Notes: generated by a model not told the origin, from the letters alone. A stretch of DNA of 64,000 nucleotides from Pseudomonas kairouanensis (GCF_004682055.1 NZ_QUZU01000001.1:186001-250000), one strand, 5' to 3'; numbered from the stretch's first letter, positions 45,472 to 54,934 are shown. Translations and numbers: made by a program.

Positions 45472-46138
45472 TGCGGCTCTCCAGCACATAACCCATGCCA
45501 CGGATGGTGTGCAGCAGCTTCTGCTCGAAGGGGCCGTCGAGCTTGGCGCGCAGGCGCTTGATCGCCACTTCCACCACGTTGGCATCGCTGTCGAAATTGA
45601 TGTCCCAGACCATCTCTGCAATGGCGGTCTTGGACAGGATCTCGCCCTGGCGCCGCGCCAATACGCTGAGCAGCGAGAACTCCTTGGCGGTCAGGTCCAG
45701 GCGCAGGCCGTTGCGGCTGGCCTTGCGGCTGATCAGGTCGATCCACAGGTCGGCGACGGTCACCTGCACCGGTTCATGGCCGCCGCTGCGGCGGGTCAGG
45801 GCTTGCAGGCGCGCCACCAGTTCGAGGAACGAAAACGGCTTGCCCAAGTAGTCATCCGCGCCTTCACGCAGGCCGCGAATGCGGTCTTCGACCCGTTCGC
45901 GGGCAGTGAGCATGATCACCGGCGTCTGCTTGCGCGCACGCAACGCACGCAACACGCCAAAGCCGTCGAGGCCGGGCAGCATCACGTCGAGCACGATCAC
46001 CGCATAGTCGTTTTCCAACGCCAGGTGCAGGCCTTCGACGCCTTCGCGGGCCACATCGACGGTGTAGCCTTGCTCCGTCAGGCCGCGGTGCAGGTAGTCG
46101 GCAGTTTTTTCTTCATCTTCAACAATCAGGACGCGCAT
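45461..46138 (-). CDS. OmpR/CusR-type response regulator
   Basis: A 225-residue regulator: receiver domain with phospho-acceptor Asp51 (VIVLDVMLPGLDGF) and conserved Lys in KPFSFLELVARL, then a winged-helix DNA-binding domain (about 125-222). It lies 9 bases after the RND permease gene and overlaps its kinase gene. One transcript for pump and two-component system implies positive autoregulation, probably via the dyad at 50488-50503. Confidence 0.9.
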   Translation of the reverse strand: MRVLIVEDEEKTADYLHRGLTEQGYTVDVAREGVEGLHLALENDYAVIVLDVMLPGLDGFGVLRALRARKQTPVIMLTARERVEDRIRGLREGADDYLGKPFSFLELVARLQALTRRSGGHEPVQVTVADLWIDLISRKASRNGLRLDLTAKEFSLLSVLARRQGEILSKTAIAEMVWDINFDSDANVVEVAIKRLRAKLDGPFEQKLLHTIRGMGYVLESRSVG

Positions 46139-46147
46139 GACACCGCC

Positions 46148-49100
46148 TCAGTGTGGGGTCGCCAACGCAGGCGTTGGTGTGGGCCGGTGGAAAAACTTCT
46201 CCAGGTACAAGTATATGACTGGTGTGGTGAACAGCGTCAGCGCCTGGCTCACCAGCAAGCCGCCGACCACGGCGATACCCAATGGCTGGCGCAACTCCGC
46301 ACCGGCGCCATAGCCGAGCATCAGCGGCAGGGCGCCGAGCAAGGCGGCCAGGGAGGTCATGATGATCGGGCGGAACCGTGTGATACAGGCTTCGAAGATC
46401 GCATCATGGGGCGACAAGCCGCGCTCACGCTGCGCCTCCAGGGCGAAGTCGATCAGCAGGATACCGTTCTTCTTCACGATGCCGATCAACAGCACCAGGC
46501 CGATCAACGCCATGATCGAAAAGTCCTGGCCCAGCAGCCACAGCATGATCAGCGCGCCCAGGCCCGCCGAAGGCAGGGTGGAGATGATGGTCAGCGGGTG
46601 CACGAAGCTCTCGTAGAGCACGCCGAGAATGATGTATACCGCCACCAGTGCCGCCAGGATCAACCACGGCTGGCTGGCCAGCGAACTCTGGAACGCCTGG
46701 GCCGCTCCCTGGAAATTGCCGATGATCGAGGTTGGCATGCCGATTTCGTTTTTCGCCTGGTTGAGCAGGATCACCGCGTCGCCCAGCGCCACCCCAGGGG
46801 CCAGGTTGAACGACAGGTTGGCGGCCGGGAACATCCCGTCATGGCTGATGGACAGCGGCCCGACAGTGGGCGGGTCGACCTTGGCCAGCGCCGACAGCGG
46901 CACCATCTCATTGGTCAGCGGCGAGCGCAGGTAGAAGTAGTTCAGGCTCTCGGCCTTGCCGCGCTGGTGGGTGTCCAGTTCCAGCACCACCTGGTACTGG
47001 TTGATTTCGGTCTGGAACTCATTGACCTGGCGCTGGCCGAAGGCGTCGTACAACGCTTGGTCGACGTCGGTGGCCGTGAGGCCAAAACGTGCGGCGGCGC
47101 GACGGTCGATACTGATATGGGTGATGCTGCCGCCCAGTTGCAGGTCGTTGGAAATATCGCGGAAGGCCGGGATGGAACGCAGTTTTTCGGTCAAGCGCTG
47201 GGTCCAGGTATTGAGCGTGGCCCCGTCGTTGCTCTTGAGCACGTATTGGTACTGGCTGCGGCTGGGGCCGGAGCTGAGGTTGATGTCCTGGCCGGCACGC
47301 AGGTACAGGACGATCCCCGGCACCTGGGCCAGTTTGGGGCGGATACGGTCGATGAACTGGCTGGCGGACACGTCACGGTCACCACGGGGAACCAGGGAAA
47401 TCCAGAAGCGGCCGTTGGCGATGGTCTGGTTGCTGCCGGTCACGCCCACGGAGTGGGAGAACGCCCGCACCGCCGGATCCGCCTTCATGATTTCGGCCAG
47501 CGCCTTGTGTTTGGCCACCATGTCCGGGTACGAAACATCCGCAGCCGCTTCGCTGGTGCCGAGGATGAAGCCGGTGTCCTGTACCGGGAAGAATCCCTTG
47601 GGTATAAACACGTAACCCACCACGGCCAGGCCCAGGGTCAGCAGGAAGATGCTGGCCATGGTGCGTTGGTGGGCGAGGGCGCGGCGCAGGTATTTTTCGT
47701 AGCCCGCCAGCAAGCGTTCGCCAAAGCCGGGCTGGTCATGGGGGCGATGGCTCGGCGCTTTCATGAACAGTGCTGCCAGAGTGGGCGCCAGGGTCAGCGA
47801 CACCACCACGGAAATCAGAATGGTCGAGGTGGCGGTCAGCGCAAATTCCTTGAACAACCTGCCGACCACGCCGCCCATGAACAGCAGCGGTATGAAGGCG
47901 GCCACCAGGGACACGCTGATGGACACCACGGTAAAGCCGATCTCGCTTGCGCCCTTGATCGCCGCCTCGCGCTTGTCCAGGCCGGTTTCGAGATGGCGAT
48001 GGATGTTTTCCACCACCACAATCGCATCGTCCACCACAAACCCCACGGCCACCACGATGGCCACCAGGGTCAGGTTGTTCAGGCTGAAGCCCATCACGTA
48101 CATCAGGGCAAAACTGGCGATCAACGACACCCCCAGCACGCTGGACACAATCACGGTGGCCGACCACTGGCGCAGGAAAATCGCCATCACCCCCACCACC
48201 AGCAGGATCGCGATCAGCAGGGTCATCTCCACTTCATGCAAGGAGGCGCGGATGGTGGTGGTACGGTCCATCAATACGCTGACTTGGACCGAGGCCGGCA
48301 GCATCGCCTCCAGGCGGGGCATTTCGGCCTGGATGCGTTCTACGGTCTCGACAATATTGGCGCCGGGCTGGCGGGTGATCACCAGGTTGACGCCGGGGGT
48401 ATCGACGGCCCACGCCTGGACGTAGGCGTTTTCCGAGCCGTTGACCACTTTGGCCACGTCCCGCAATTGCACCGGCGCGCCGTCCTTGTAGGAAATGATC
48501 AAGTCACCGTATTCATCCGGGTGGAACAGTTGATCGTTGGTCGCCAGGGTCGACACGCTGTTCTTGCCGTACAGCGCACCCTTGGCGAGGTTGAGGCTCG
48601 ACTGCTGGATCGCCAGGCGCACGTCCGCCAGGGTCAAGCCGATGGCGGCGAGCTTGTCGGGGGACGCCTGCACGCGGATCGCCGGGCGTTGCTGGCCGGT
48701 AATGTTGATCTGGCCGACGCCGTCGATCTGGCTGATCTGCCTTGCCAGCAGGGTTTCCACCAGGTCGCTCAGTTCAGTGCCGGGCATGTCGCGCGAGCTG
48801 ACACTGACGATCAGCACCGGGCTGTCCGCCGGGTTCACCTTGCGCCAGGTCGGCAGGCTCGGCATATCGCTGGGCAGCTTGCCGGCGGCGGTGTTGATGG
48901 CTGCCTGGACTTCCTGCGCAGCGGTATCGATGCTTTTGTCGAGGGTGAACTGCAGGGTTAAAAGGGTTGAGCCCAGGGCGCTGCTGGACGTCATCTGGGT
49001 CATGCCGGGGATGGCGCTGAATTGCACCTCCAGCGGGGTGGCGATCGATGAGGCCATGGTGTCGGGGCTGGCGCCCGGCAACTGCGCGGTGACCTGGATC

Positions 49101-49243
49101 GTCGGAAACTCCGCTTCCGGCAGTGGGGCGATGGGCAGTTTGGGGAAGGCAATCAACCCCAGCAGTACCAGGGCGAAGGTCAGCAGCAGGGTGGCGACCG
49201 GGCGGTCGATGCACCAGGCGGAAATCGACCCCCGCGACGTCAT
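46148..49243 (-). CDS. RND multidrug efflux permease (HAE1 family, MdtB/MdtC-like)
   Basis: A 1031-residue proton-driven inner-membrane pump with twelve membrane helices and two large periplasmic loops. The proton-relay aspartate pair is present in GFVVDDAIVVVENIHRHLE. The N-terminus CIDRPVATLLLTFALVLLGLIAFPKLPIAPLPEAEFPTI... (first 50 residues) is the usual HAE1 opening. Despite the heavy-metal-type two-component genes beside it, the sequence is of the drug/organic-compound class rather than the CusA/CzcA class. Overlaps the adaptor gene by 4 bases. No outer-membrane partner is encoded in this operon. Confidence 0.9.
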   Translation of the reverse strand: MTSRGSISAWCIDRPVATLLLTFALVLLGLIAFPKLPIAPLPEAEFPTIQVTAQLPGASPDTMASSIATPLEVQFSAIPGMTQMTSSSALGSTLLTLQFTLDKSIDTAAQEVQAAINTAAGKLPSDMPSLPTWRKVNPADSPVLIVSVSSRDMPGTELSDLVETLLARQISQIDGVGQINITGQQRPAIRVQASPDKLAAIGLTLADVRLAIQQSSLNLAKGALYGKNSVSTLATNDQLFHPDEYGDLIISYKDGAPVQLRDVAKVVNGSENAYVQAWAVDTPGVNLVITRQPGANIVETVERIQAEMPRLEAMLPASVQVSVLMDRTTTIRASLHEVEMTLLIAILLVVGVMAIFLRQWSATVIVSSVLGVSLIASFALMYVMGFSLNNLTLVAIVVAVGFVVDDAIVVVENIHRHLETGLDKREAAIKGASEIGFTVVSISVSLVAAFIPLLFMGGVVGRLFKEFALTATSTILISVVVSLTLAPTLAALFMKAPSHRPHDQPGFGERLLAGYEKYLRRALAHQRTMASIFLLTLGLAVVGYVFIPKGFFPVQDTGFILGTSEAAADVSYPDMVAKHKALAEIMKADPAVRAFSHSVGVTGSNQTIANGRFWISLVPRGDRDVSASQFIDRIRPKLAQVPGIVLYLRAGQDINLSSGPSRSQYQYVLKSNDGATLNTWTQRLTEKLRSIPAFRDISNDLQLGGSITHISIDRRAAARFGLTATDVDQALYDAFGQRQVNEFQTEINQYQVVLELDTHQRGKAESLNYFYLRSPLTNEMVPLSALAKVDPPTVGPLSISHDGMFPAANLSFNLAPGVALGDAVILLNQAKNEIGMPTSIIGNFQGAAQAFQSSLASQPWLILAALVAVYIILGVLYESFVHPLTIISTLPSAGLGALIMLWLLGQDFSIMALIGLVLLIGIVKKNGILLIDFALEAQRERGLSPHDAIFEACITRFRPIIMTSLAALLGALPLMLGYGAGAELRQPLGIAVVGGLLVSQALTLFTTPVIYLYLEKFFHRPTPTPALATPH

Positions 49244-50406
49244 GGCTGCACCTTGGCGTCAGCGGTCTGGATCACCTGGGGCGGATCCTTGAGAATCTCC
49301 ACCTGGGCGCCCGCCTTGAGCCGCGACTGGCCATCGCTGACCAGCACGTCACCGGCCTGGATGCCCTTGAGAATAGTGCGCTCGCTGTCTTGGTACATCA
49401 CTTGCACTGGCACGATCTGCACCTTGTCGCCGTCCACGCGGTACACGAAGTGCGAGTCCAGGCCACGTTGCACCACCGTGGGCGGCACGGCGAGGGCGTT
49501 GCGGTCCAGGGCGGTCTGGATCTTGATCGTCACCAGTTGGCCCGGCCAGAGCTTTTGCGCGCTGTTGCCGAATTCGGCCTTGGCACGCAGGGTGCCGGTG
49601 GTGCTGTTGATCTGGTTGTCGATCAGGCTCAGGCGACCTTCACCCAGCAGTTGGCTGTGTTCACCGTCGGTATCGGCGCCCAGGAAGGCGTCGACGCTGG
49701 CCGGGTAGGGCGCGGCGATCAGGCCCTGCAGGGTCGGCAGCATTTGCTGCGGCAGGGAGAACTCGACAGCAATCGGGTCGATCTGCGTCACGGAGAACAA
49801 GCCTTGGGTGTCACTCATACGCAGGAAATTGCCTTCATCCACGGTACGAATGCCGACGCGGCCCGTAACGGGGGAGCGTATTTGCGTGTAGGAAAGTTGT
49901 ACCTGAGCCGAGTCAATGGAGGCCTGATTGCCTTGCGCCGTGGCTTTTAACTGGTTGACCAGGGCTTGCTGCTGGTCGTAGGTCTGCTTTGACACGCCAT
50001 CATCAATGCTCAACTCCTTGTAGCGCTTGAGGTTGACCAGCGCCACTTGCAGTTGCGCCTGGCTTTCCCCCAACTGCGCCTTGGCCTGGTCGAGGCTAGC
50101 GCGGATCGAACGGTCGTCGATGGTTGCCAGCAGGTCACCGGCTTTGACCAATTGCCCTTCCTTGACCAGCAATTTGGTGAGGATGCCGTCGATCTGCGGG
50201 CGGATCACCACACTGTGCAACGACAGCACCGAACCGATGCCGGTGACGTAACGGGGCAAGTCCTGTTCCACCACTTTCATCACGCGTACCGGCACTGCCG
50301 TCGACGCCACCAGTTTGGTCTTGGCGGGGCGGGTGAGGCTCCAGGTCGCGATGGCCACGACTGCGAGGGCGCCTACGATCAAGGCGGTTTTGCGTGGAAT
50401 GTGCAT
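49240..50406 (-). CDS. RND efflux periplasmic adaptor (membrane fusion protein)
   Basis: A 388-residue adaptor linking the RND pump to an outer-membrane channel. N-terminal membrane anchor (KTALIVGALAVVAIATWSL), a lipoyl-like domain split around a coiled hairpin (VIRPQIDGILTKLLVKEGQLVKAGDLLATID ... YTQIRSPVTGRVGIRTVDEGNFL), and a beta-barrel domain. ATG 50406 is chosen: an upstream frame start would encode residues without family match. First gene of a four-gene operon adaptor-permease-regulator-kinase. Confidence 0.9.
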   Translation of the reverse strand: MHIPRKTALIVGALAVVAIATWSLTRPAKTKLVASTAVPVRVMKVVEQDLPRYVTGIGSVLSLHSVVIRPQIDGILTKLLVKEGQLVKAGDLLATIDDRSIRASLDQAKAQLGESQAQLQVALVNLKRYKELSIDDGVSKQTYDQQQALVNQLKATAQGNQASIDSAQVQLSYTQIRSPVTGRVGIRTVDEGNFLRMSDTQGLFSVTQIDPIAVEFSLPQQMLPTLQGLIAAPYPASVDAFLGADTDGEHSQLLGEGRLSLIDNQINSTTGTLRAKAEFGNSAQKLWPGQLVTIKIQTALDRNALAVPPTVVQRGLDSHFVYRVDGDKVQIVPVQVMYQDSERTILKGIQAGDVLVSDGQSRLKAGAQVEILKDPPQVIQTADAKVQP

Positions 50407-50448
50407 GCTGTAGGGCGCCGGGACGAGGAGTGGGAGGAATGAAGCGTA

Positions 50449-50454
50449 TTTATA
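50449..50454 (-). promoter_or_regulatory. Candidate -10 box of the RND operon
   Basis: TATAAA on the minus strand, 43 bases upstream of the adaptor ATG. The -35 region is poor (TTTATT at 16 bases), consistent with activation by the response regulator. Confidence 0.4.
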
Positions 50455-50487
50455 GCCTGTGAACCCGGTCAATAAAGTGACCGCTAT

Positions 50488-50503
50488 CTGACGGCGCTGT
50501 CAG
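50488..50503. promoter_or_regulatory. Candidate operator of the RND operon
   Basis: CTGAC-GGCGCT-GTCAG inverted repeat centred about 54 bases upstream of the predicted start of the RND operon, where an OmpR-type activator typically binds. It may also affect the divergent small gene. Assignment to the encoded regulator is inference. Confidence 0.4.
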
Positions 50504-50531
50504 TTAACGCCTGACCATTCGTACGACAGTG

Positions 50532-50560
50532 GTTAAACATTACGGGGGCGCAGGTATACT
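50532..50560 (+). promoter_or_regulatory. Promoter of the 77-residue protein gene
   Basis: GTTAAA, 17 bases, TATACT: a near-consensus -10 with extended GG upstream. The predicted start is about 55 bases before the ATG at 50621. Confidence 0.55.
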
Positions 50561-50620
50561 GCGCGCCAGCGTGGCCCGCAAGTCGGCCCCGCGTCATTTT
50601 TTGCACGTTCCGGAGCTTCC

Positions 50621-50854
50621 ATGACTTCCCCGACACAACCCCCAGTTGAAGCGGCCGACCTCGTCGATCCGGCCAGCGCCGAAGGCGTTGAAAAAGCCGA
50701 GATCCCGGCGTTCAAGTTTCCGTTCAAGCCGGGTGAACTGGCCGGGGCCAAGCAAGCCGCCCAGCCCTGGTACAAGAATGGCGCCAAGAACGGCCACACC
50801 AAGTCTCCGGGCATGGCTCCGCCAGGTACCCGTCGCTCCATGGGTAAACGTTAA
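50621..50854 (+). CDS. Small conserved hypothetical protein, 77 aa
   Basis: A basic, Pro/Ala/Lys-rich soluble protein with no membrane segment. The N-terminal third is acidic (EAADLVDPASAEGVEKAE), the rest basic, ending GTRRSMGKR. GGAGC precedes the ATG by about 7 bases and a near-consensus promoter lies upstream, so it is probably expressed. I believe similar proteins occur in other pseudomonads but know no function; disordered nucleic-acid-binding behaviour would fit the composition. Confidence 0.7.
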   Translation: MTSPTQPPVEAADLVDPASAEGVEKAEIPAFKFPFKPGELAGAKQAAQPWYKNGAKNGHTKSPGMAPPGTRRSMGKR

Positions 50855-50876
50855 GAATAACGCCCTGTAATATTTG

Positions 50877-50900
50877 GCGGATGTTGCCTACAACGTCCGC
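50877..50900 (+). terminator. Possible terminator hairpin
   Basis: GCGGATGTTG/CAACGTCCGC, ten pairs around a CCTA loop, 22 bases after the small gene. The following tract (TGATATTTCTG) is only weakly T-rich, so efficiency is uncertain. Confidence 0.4.
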
Positions 50901-51019
50901 TGATATTTCTGCTTGTTGATCCGCATCCGATTCTTGAAAGCTTGCACCGCCTTTTGTTCTGCCCTGGTGTTTCACCGGGGGTGTGCACAGGTCGCTCTTT
51001 CCGGAAAAGGACGTTTCCC

Positions 51020-51790
51020 GTGGCCCTGATACATCTGTGTGTCGTGTTTGCCCTGCTACTTTCGGTGGATGCCGTGGCGGCTATCGAGCCTCCCCGGGGT
51101 GAAATCCGCTTCGCCGTTGTGGCGCAATTCCCTCCCTTCCAAAGCCGCAACCCGCAAGGGCAGCTGGTGGGTCTGAACATCGAGCTGGGCAATGCGCTGT
51201 GCCAGCAACTGAATGTGCGCTGTACTTGGGTCGACCAGGTGCTTGCCGAAAATTTTCCCGCCCTCGAAGCCCGGCAGTTCGATGCAATCATGGGGATTGC
51301 CCCCACCCCCGAGCGACGGCGCTGGGTCAGCTTCACCGATAACCTGTATCCCTTCACCACCCGCCTGGTTGCGCGCAAAGGCTCGGGTCTGCTGCCCACG
51401 CCGAGGTCGCTGAGAGGCAAGCGGGTTGGCGTATTGCTGGGGAGCAACCGCGAAGCCTTCGTGCGATCCAGGTGGGAGCGCAAAGGCGTCATCATCAAGA
51501 GTTTCTGGCTTAACGACGAACTGGTCCGCAGCCTGGTGGCCGGGGATATCGATGCGACTTTGCAGGGTTCCGTGGAAATTCGCGACCTCCTGCTCGACAC
51601 CGCCGCCGGTGATGATTTCGCCTTTTCAGGCCCTGCAGTTTCGGCCGAACTGTTGGGCAACGGCGTGGCGATCGCGCTGCGCAAGCCCGACACAACGTTG
51701 CGCAATGAACTCAACCGAGCCCTGGAAGAACTGATGCAAAACGGCGAATACCAACGGATCGTGCAGCCTTATCGTCTGGAAATACCGTGA
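51020..51790 (+). CDS. Periplasmic amino-acid-type substrate-binding protein (SBP_bac_3)
   Basis: A 256-residue exported binding protein of the ABC polar amino acid family. Signal peptide ALIHLCVVFALLLSVDAVAA, then GEIRFAVVAQFPPFQSRNPQGQLVGLNIELGNALCQQLNVRC and the mid-domain EARQFDAIMGIAPTPERRRWVSFTDNLYPF typical of the fold. A GTG at 51020 with AAGGA 9 bases upstream is the best start; the open frame from 50942 lacks a site. No permease or ATPase genes are adjacent, so it is an orphan, perhaps feeding a transporter elsewhere or a signalling system. Confidence 0.82.
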   Translation: MALIHLCVVFALLLSVDAVAAIEPPRGEIRFAVVAQFPPFQSRNPQGQLVGLNIELGNALCQQLNVRCTWVDQVLAENFPALEARQFDAIMGIAPTPERRRWVSFTDNLYPFTTRLVARKGSGLLPTPRSLRGKRVGVLLGSNREAFVRSRWERKGVIIKSFWLNDELVRSLVAGDIDATLQGSVEIRDLLLDTAAGDDFAFSGPAVSAELLGNGVAIALRKPDTTLRNELNRALEELMQNGEYQRIVQPYRLEIP

Positions 51791-51897
51791 TGGCCAATTA
51801 ATTGCGCGGAGTATGAGCTGGATCAGTATTTGCCCCATCGGTGCGCTTAGAGTCGACGCCCTGCCGACTCCTCCAATAATCACGAGCGCGCTTATTC

Positions 51898-53472
51898 ATG
51901 AAGATCAATCTGCCGGTCACCGGTCGACATGTGGACGTTGCCCCCGACGCAAACATTCTTTCGACCACCGACCTGACCAGCGCGATTACCTACGCCAACC
52001 AGGACTTTGTCGACATCAGCGGCTACAGCCGCGATGAACTGTTGGGCAGTGCCCACAATGTGCTGCGCCACCCGGACATGCCGCCCGAGGCGTTTGCCCA
52101 TATGTGGCGAACCTTGAAAGCCGGACGCTCCTGGATGGGCATGGTGAAAAACCGCTGCAAGAACGGCGACCACTATTGGGTCAGTGCCTACGCCACGCCC
52201 GTGACGCGGGACGCAGTGACGGTGGAATATCAATCGGTGCGCACCAAGCCCGATGCGCGCCAAGTGGAGGTCGCAGAGCAGGCGTATGCCCGTTTGCGCG
52301 CGGGCAAGCAGCCGCGATGGCCGGCGTTGGGCCTGGGCCTGAAGATGTCGGCCTGGGTTGGCGCGACCTGCGGTGTGATGTGGGCGCTGGAGCTGGGCTT
52401 GTCGAGGTATTCGTTGAGTTGGCAGCTGTTGGCGTTGGTGCTGGGCAGCCTGTTGGGCGTAGCAGGCGTGAACCTGATCCTGCGCCCTTTGGCCCGGTTG
52501 AGCCAGCGGGCGCGAGCGATTGCCGACAACCCCCTGAGCCAGGCGATCTACACCGGGCGCCGGGACGAGTGCGGGCAGATCGAATTTGCCCTGCAGATGC
52601 TTGAAGCCCAGGTGGGCGCCGTGGTGGGACGTATAGGCGATGCGTCCCAGCGCCTGGCAGGGCATGCAGCGCAATTGGTGCGCCAACTCGACAGCAGCCA
52701 CGCCAGCAGCCTGGGTCAGCAGACCCAGACCGACCAGGTGGCCGCCGCGATCCATGAGATGGCCGCCAGCGTGGCTGAAATGGCCAATCATGCCCAAGAG
52801 GCCTCCAAGGCCGCGGACCAGGCTGGCAGCGAGACCCGTGAAGGCCATCAGCGCGTGGACGAGAGCCGCGATGCGGTGTTGCGCCTGTCCCAGGAGTTGG
52901 CGCGGGCCACCGAAGTGATCCACCAGTTGGAACACCACAGCGGCGAGATCAGTGGCGTGCTGGATGTGATCCGCACGATTGCCGAACAGACCAACCTGCT
53001 GGCGCTGAACGCGGCCATCGAAGCCGCACGCGCCGGTGAGCAGGGCCGTGGGTTTGCCGTGGTGGCCGACGAAGTGCGTGGCCTGGCCCAGCGCACCCAG
53101 CAATCGACCGATGAAATCCAGCGCATGATCAGCACCCTGCAAGGGGGGGCACGGGACGCGGTGCAGGCCATGGCGCAAAGCAGTGAGCATGTGGAGTCCA
53201 GCGTGCAGCAGGCGCAGCGGGCGGCAGCGGCATTGGATGGCATCAGCCAGCGGGTCACACAGATCACCGCCATGAGCCAGCAGATCGCAACGGCGGTGGA
53301 GGAGCAGAGTGCGGTGAGCGAGGACATCAATCGCAATATCGTCGGCATTCGTAACGCGGGGGAGGCCACCGTCAGTGCTGGGCAGCTGAGCCAGCTCAGC
53401 TCGGGGGACGTGGCGGCGTTGGCGGAGGATTTGCGGCAATTGGCGCGGGAGTTTTGGAGTGGGCGGCGCTGA
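51898..53472 (+). CDS. Aer-like PAS-domain methyl-accepting chemotaxis protein
   Basis: A 524-residue receptor with a cytoplasmic N-terminal PAS domain ([37 protein letters not shown], then [24 protein letters not shown]), the arrangement of the FAD-binding energy-taxis receptor Aer. A hydrophobic anchor (about 145-190) follows, then the signalling domain with [34 protein letters not shown]. It likely senses redox state or oxygen. The ATG at 51898 has only a weak ribosome binding site. The REP pair at 53503 follows. Confidence 0.9.
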   Translation: MKINLPVTGRHVDVAPDANILSTTDLTSAITYANQDFVDISGYSRDELLGSAHNVLRHPDMPPEAFAHMWRTLKAGRSWMGMVKNRCKNGDHYWVSAYATPVTRDAVTVEYQSVRTKPDARQVEVAEQAYARLRAGKQPRWPALGLGLKMSAWVGATCGVMWALELGLSRYSLSWQLLALVLGSLLGVAGVNLILRPLARLSQRARAIADNPLSQAIYTGRRDECGQIEFALQMLEAQVGAVVGRIGDASQRLAGHAAQLVRQLDSSHASSLGQQTQTDQVAAAIHEMAASVAEMANHAQEASKAADQAGSETREGHQRVDESRDAVLRLSQELARATEVIHQLEHHSGEISGVLDVIRTIAEQTNLLALNAAIEAARAGEQGRGFAVVADEVRGLAQRTQQSTDEIQRMISTLQGGARDAVQAMAQSSEHVESSVQQAQRAAAALDGISQRVTQITAMSQQIATAVEEQSAVSEDINRNIVGIRNAGEATVSAGQLSQLSSGDVAALAEDLRQLAREFWSGRR

Positions 53473-53502
53473 CCGTTGGCCTTGTGGTGAATCTGCTGGC
53501 CT

Positions 53503-53586
53503 CTTCGCGAGCAAGCCCGCTCCCACATTTGACCGAGTTCCAAGGCTGGAATGCAGTCGAGTGTGGGAGCGGGCTTGCTCGCGAAG
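53503..53586. repeat. REP pair in outward order, GGGAGC type
   Basis: Here the CTCCCAC-ending unit comes first (53503-53528) and GTGTGGGAGCGGGC second (53561-53586), the reverse of the other pairs in the window, with about 32 bases between. Confidence 0.85.
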
Positions 53587-53599
53587 GGGCCGCTAAGGC

Positions 53600-54343
53600 C
53601 TACGCGGCCCTCAGCGAGATAAACGCATAATTGGCCGGCACCTCAGTCGCCACCTGCGCCCCGGCTTCCAGCACCTGCTCGGCAATGTCCATCCCCGACA
53701 CATGAAACACCCACTCATTGGCCACCGCCGGCCGGTGCGCTGCCAACTCAATCGCCTTGGCAAATGCGCCCATGTCCGGCAGGTACGCCGTAAACCCATC
53801 GCCCTTGAGCGCCGTAGTGCGAATGCCCAGCAAGGCGCACACCGCTTCCTTGGTCTGCACGTCATCACGGTCGGCCTGGCGTGAGCGTTGGATCAGCTCG
53901 GCCAACTCTGCATCCATCAACTCACCCCCGACGATCAGCGCCGGGCCCTGTTCCCAGGATTGCGGCGGGCAATCCTTGGCGGCGGGGTTGAGCGGGATGT
54001 GTGGGTTGATCTCCATCGGGTAGATGCGACACACCAACGGCCGCCGTTCATAGATGCGGCACAGGTTGTCTGCGTCAAGATTCCGGCAGCGCCCGGCGTT
54101 GTAGGCGGCAAAGGTGATTGCCACGAACGCCTCGGTGTTGCCGCTGGGCACCACCACCGAACGGCGTTCGGCATGCTCGCGCTGTTGCAGGGGCAGGCCC
54201 AGGCCATTGCCCAGGAACCCCTCTACCAGAACGATGACGTTGCCGCCATCCGCCGCCCACTGGCGGGCTTCGTCGAGGGTCAGGGGGACGTGATGGTCGG
54301 TGCAGCATTTGCCGCAACCGACGCAGGAAAAATGAGTGTTCAT
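53600..54343 (-). CDS. YkgJ-family cysteine-cluster protein
   Basis: A 247-residue protein whose N-terminus MNTHFSCVGCGKCCTDHHVPLT carries the CxxCxxCC cluster of the putative zinc/iron-chelating YkgJ (CxxCxxCC) family. Further cysteines occur in CRNLDADNLCRIYERRPLVCRIYP. Metal binding is likely, and a role in assembling or carrying Fe-S or zinc sites has been proposed for the family without proof. ATG 54343 was chosen so the protein starts just before the cluster. Confidence 0.85.
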   Translation of the reverse strand: MNTHFSCVGCGKCCTDHHVPLTLDEARQWAADGGNVIVLVEGFLGNGLGLPLQQREHAERRSVVVPSGNTEAFVAITFAAYNAGRCRNLDADNLCRIYERRPLVCRIYPMEINPHIPLNPAAKDCPPQSWEQGPALIVGGELMDAELAELIQRSRQADRDDVQTKEAVCALLGIRTTALKGDGFTAYLPDMGAFAKAIELAAHRPAVANEWVFHVSGMDIAEQVLEAGAQVATEVPANYAFISLRAA

Positions 54344-54451
54344 GGCGGATCTGTCACCAGGCAAGGTCAGAGGGCACGCTGCAACGGTGACGGGTTTTTA
54401 CCTCTGTTCACCGTTTTGACACTCTGGAAGCAAGTTGCACGCCAGTGATTG

Positions 54452-54934
54452 TCAGACGTCTGTAACGACATCGCGTAGGACAAATCGCATGCCCGCGCTT
54501 TCATACAACGCCCGCGCCCGCAGATTGCTCTCCAGCACCTTGAGGTCCACGTAGGGTTCACCGCGTTGCTTGAACACCTGGAAGCTGTGCAGCAACAAGG
54601 CGCGACCCAGTCCCTGGCCTTGGGCGCAAGGGTGAACGCTGAGGTTTTTGATAAAGGCACTGGTCCAGCATTGGGCCACGCCCAGGATGCCCTCGGCGTT
54701 ACTGGCCACCAGGCAGAGCCTGGGGTCGAACTCGGCATCAGTGGTGAACTGATGCTGCCAGGTTTGCAGGTCGGGCACGCGGCCGCCGCCTTGCTCCTGG
54801 GTCATGCACAGCACCGCATGGATCGCCGAAGCGAGGTCGTCGCGGTAGTGGTCCAACTGCGTACCGGCTGGCCATTGCGGGGCGGGCAGGCTGCCAATGA
54901 GATCGCGGCGCAGCAGTTGGAAATATTCGCTCAC
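54452..54934 (-). CDS. GNAT-family N-acetyltransferase
   Basis: A 160-residue acetyl-CoA-dependent acetyltransferase. The acetyl-CoA loop is in IKNLSVHPCAQGQGLGRALLLHSFQ (Q/RxxGxG/A pattern), and the C-terminal strand-helix is NLRARALYESAGMRFV. The substrate is unknown. The GTG start at 54934 overlaps the cheV-type gene stop (GTGA), so it is translationally coupled to a chemotaxis protein, an unusual partner. Confidence 0.87.
   Translation of the reverse strand: MSEYFQLLRRDLIGSLPAPQWPAGTQLDHYRDDLASAIHAVLCMTQEQGGGRVPDLQTWQHQFTTDAEFDPRLCLVASNAEGILGVAQCWTSAFIKNLSVHPCAQGQGLGRALLLHSFQVFKQRGEPYVDLKVLESNLRARALYESAGMRFVLRDVVTDV

Noticed and set aside
45428..48961. An 1177-codon open frame antisense to the RND permease and two-component genes
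   Set aside because: It is a GC-rich shadow of real genes: His/Gln/Arg-rich composition, no domain, no ribosome binding site, and the opposite strand encodes well-conserved proteins.
51790..51897. Search for a FliA promoter before the Aer-like receptor
   Set aside because: GCCGACTC at 51863 has no acceptable TAAA-type box 11 bases upstream, so I could not support it.
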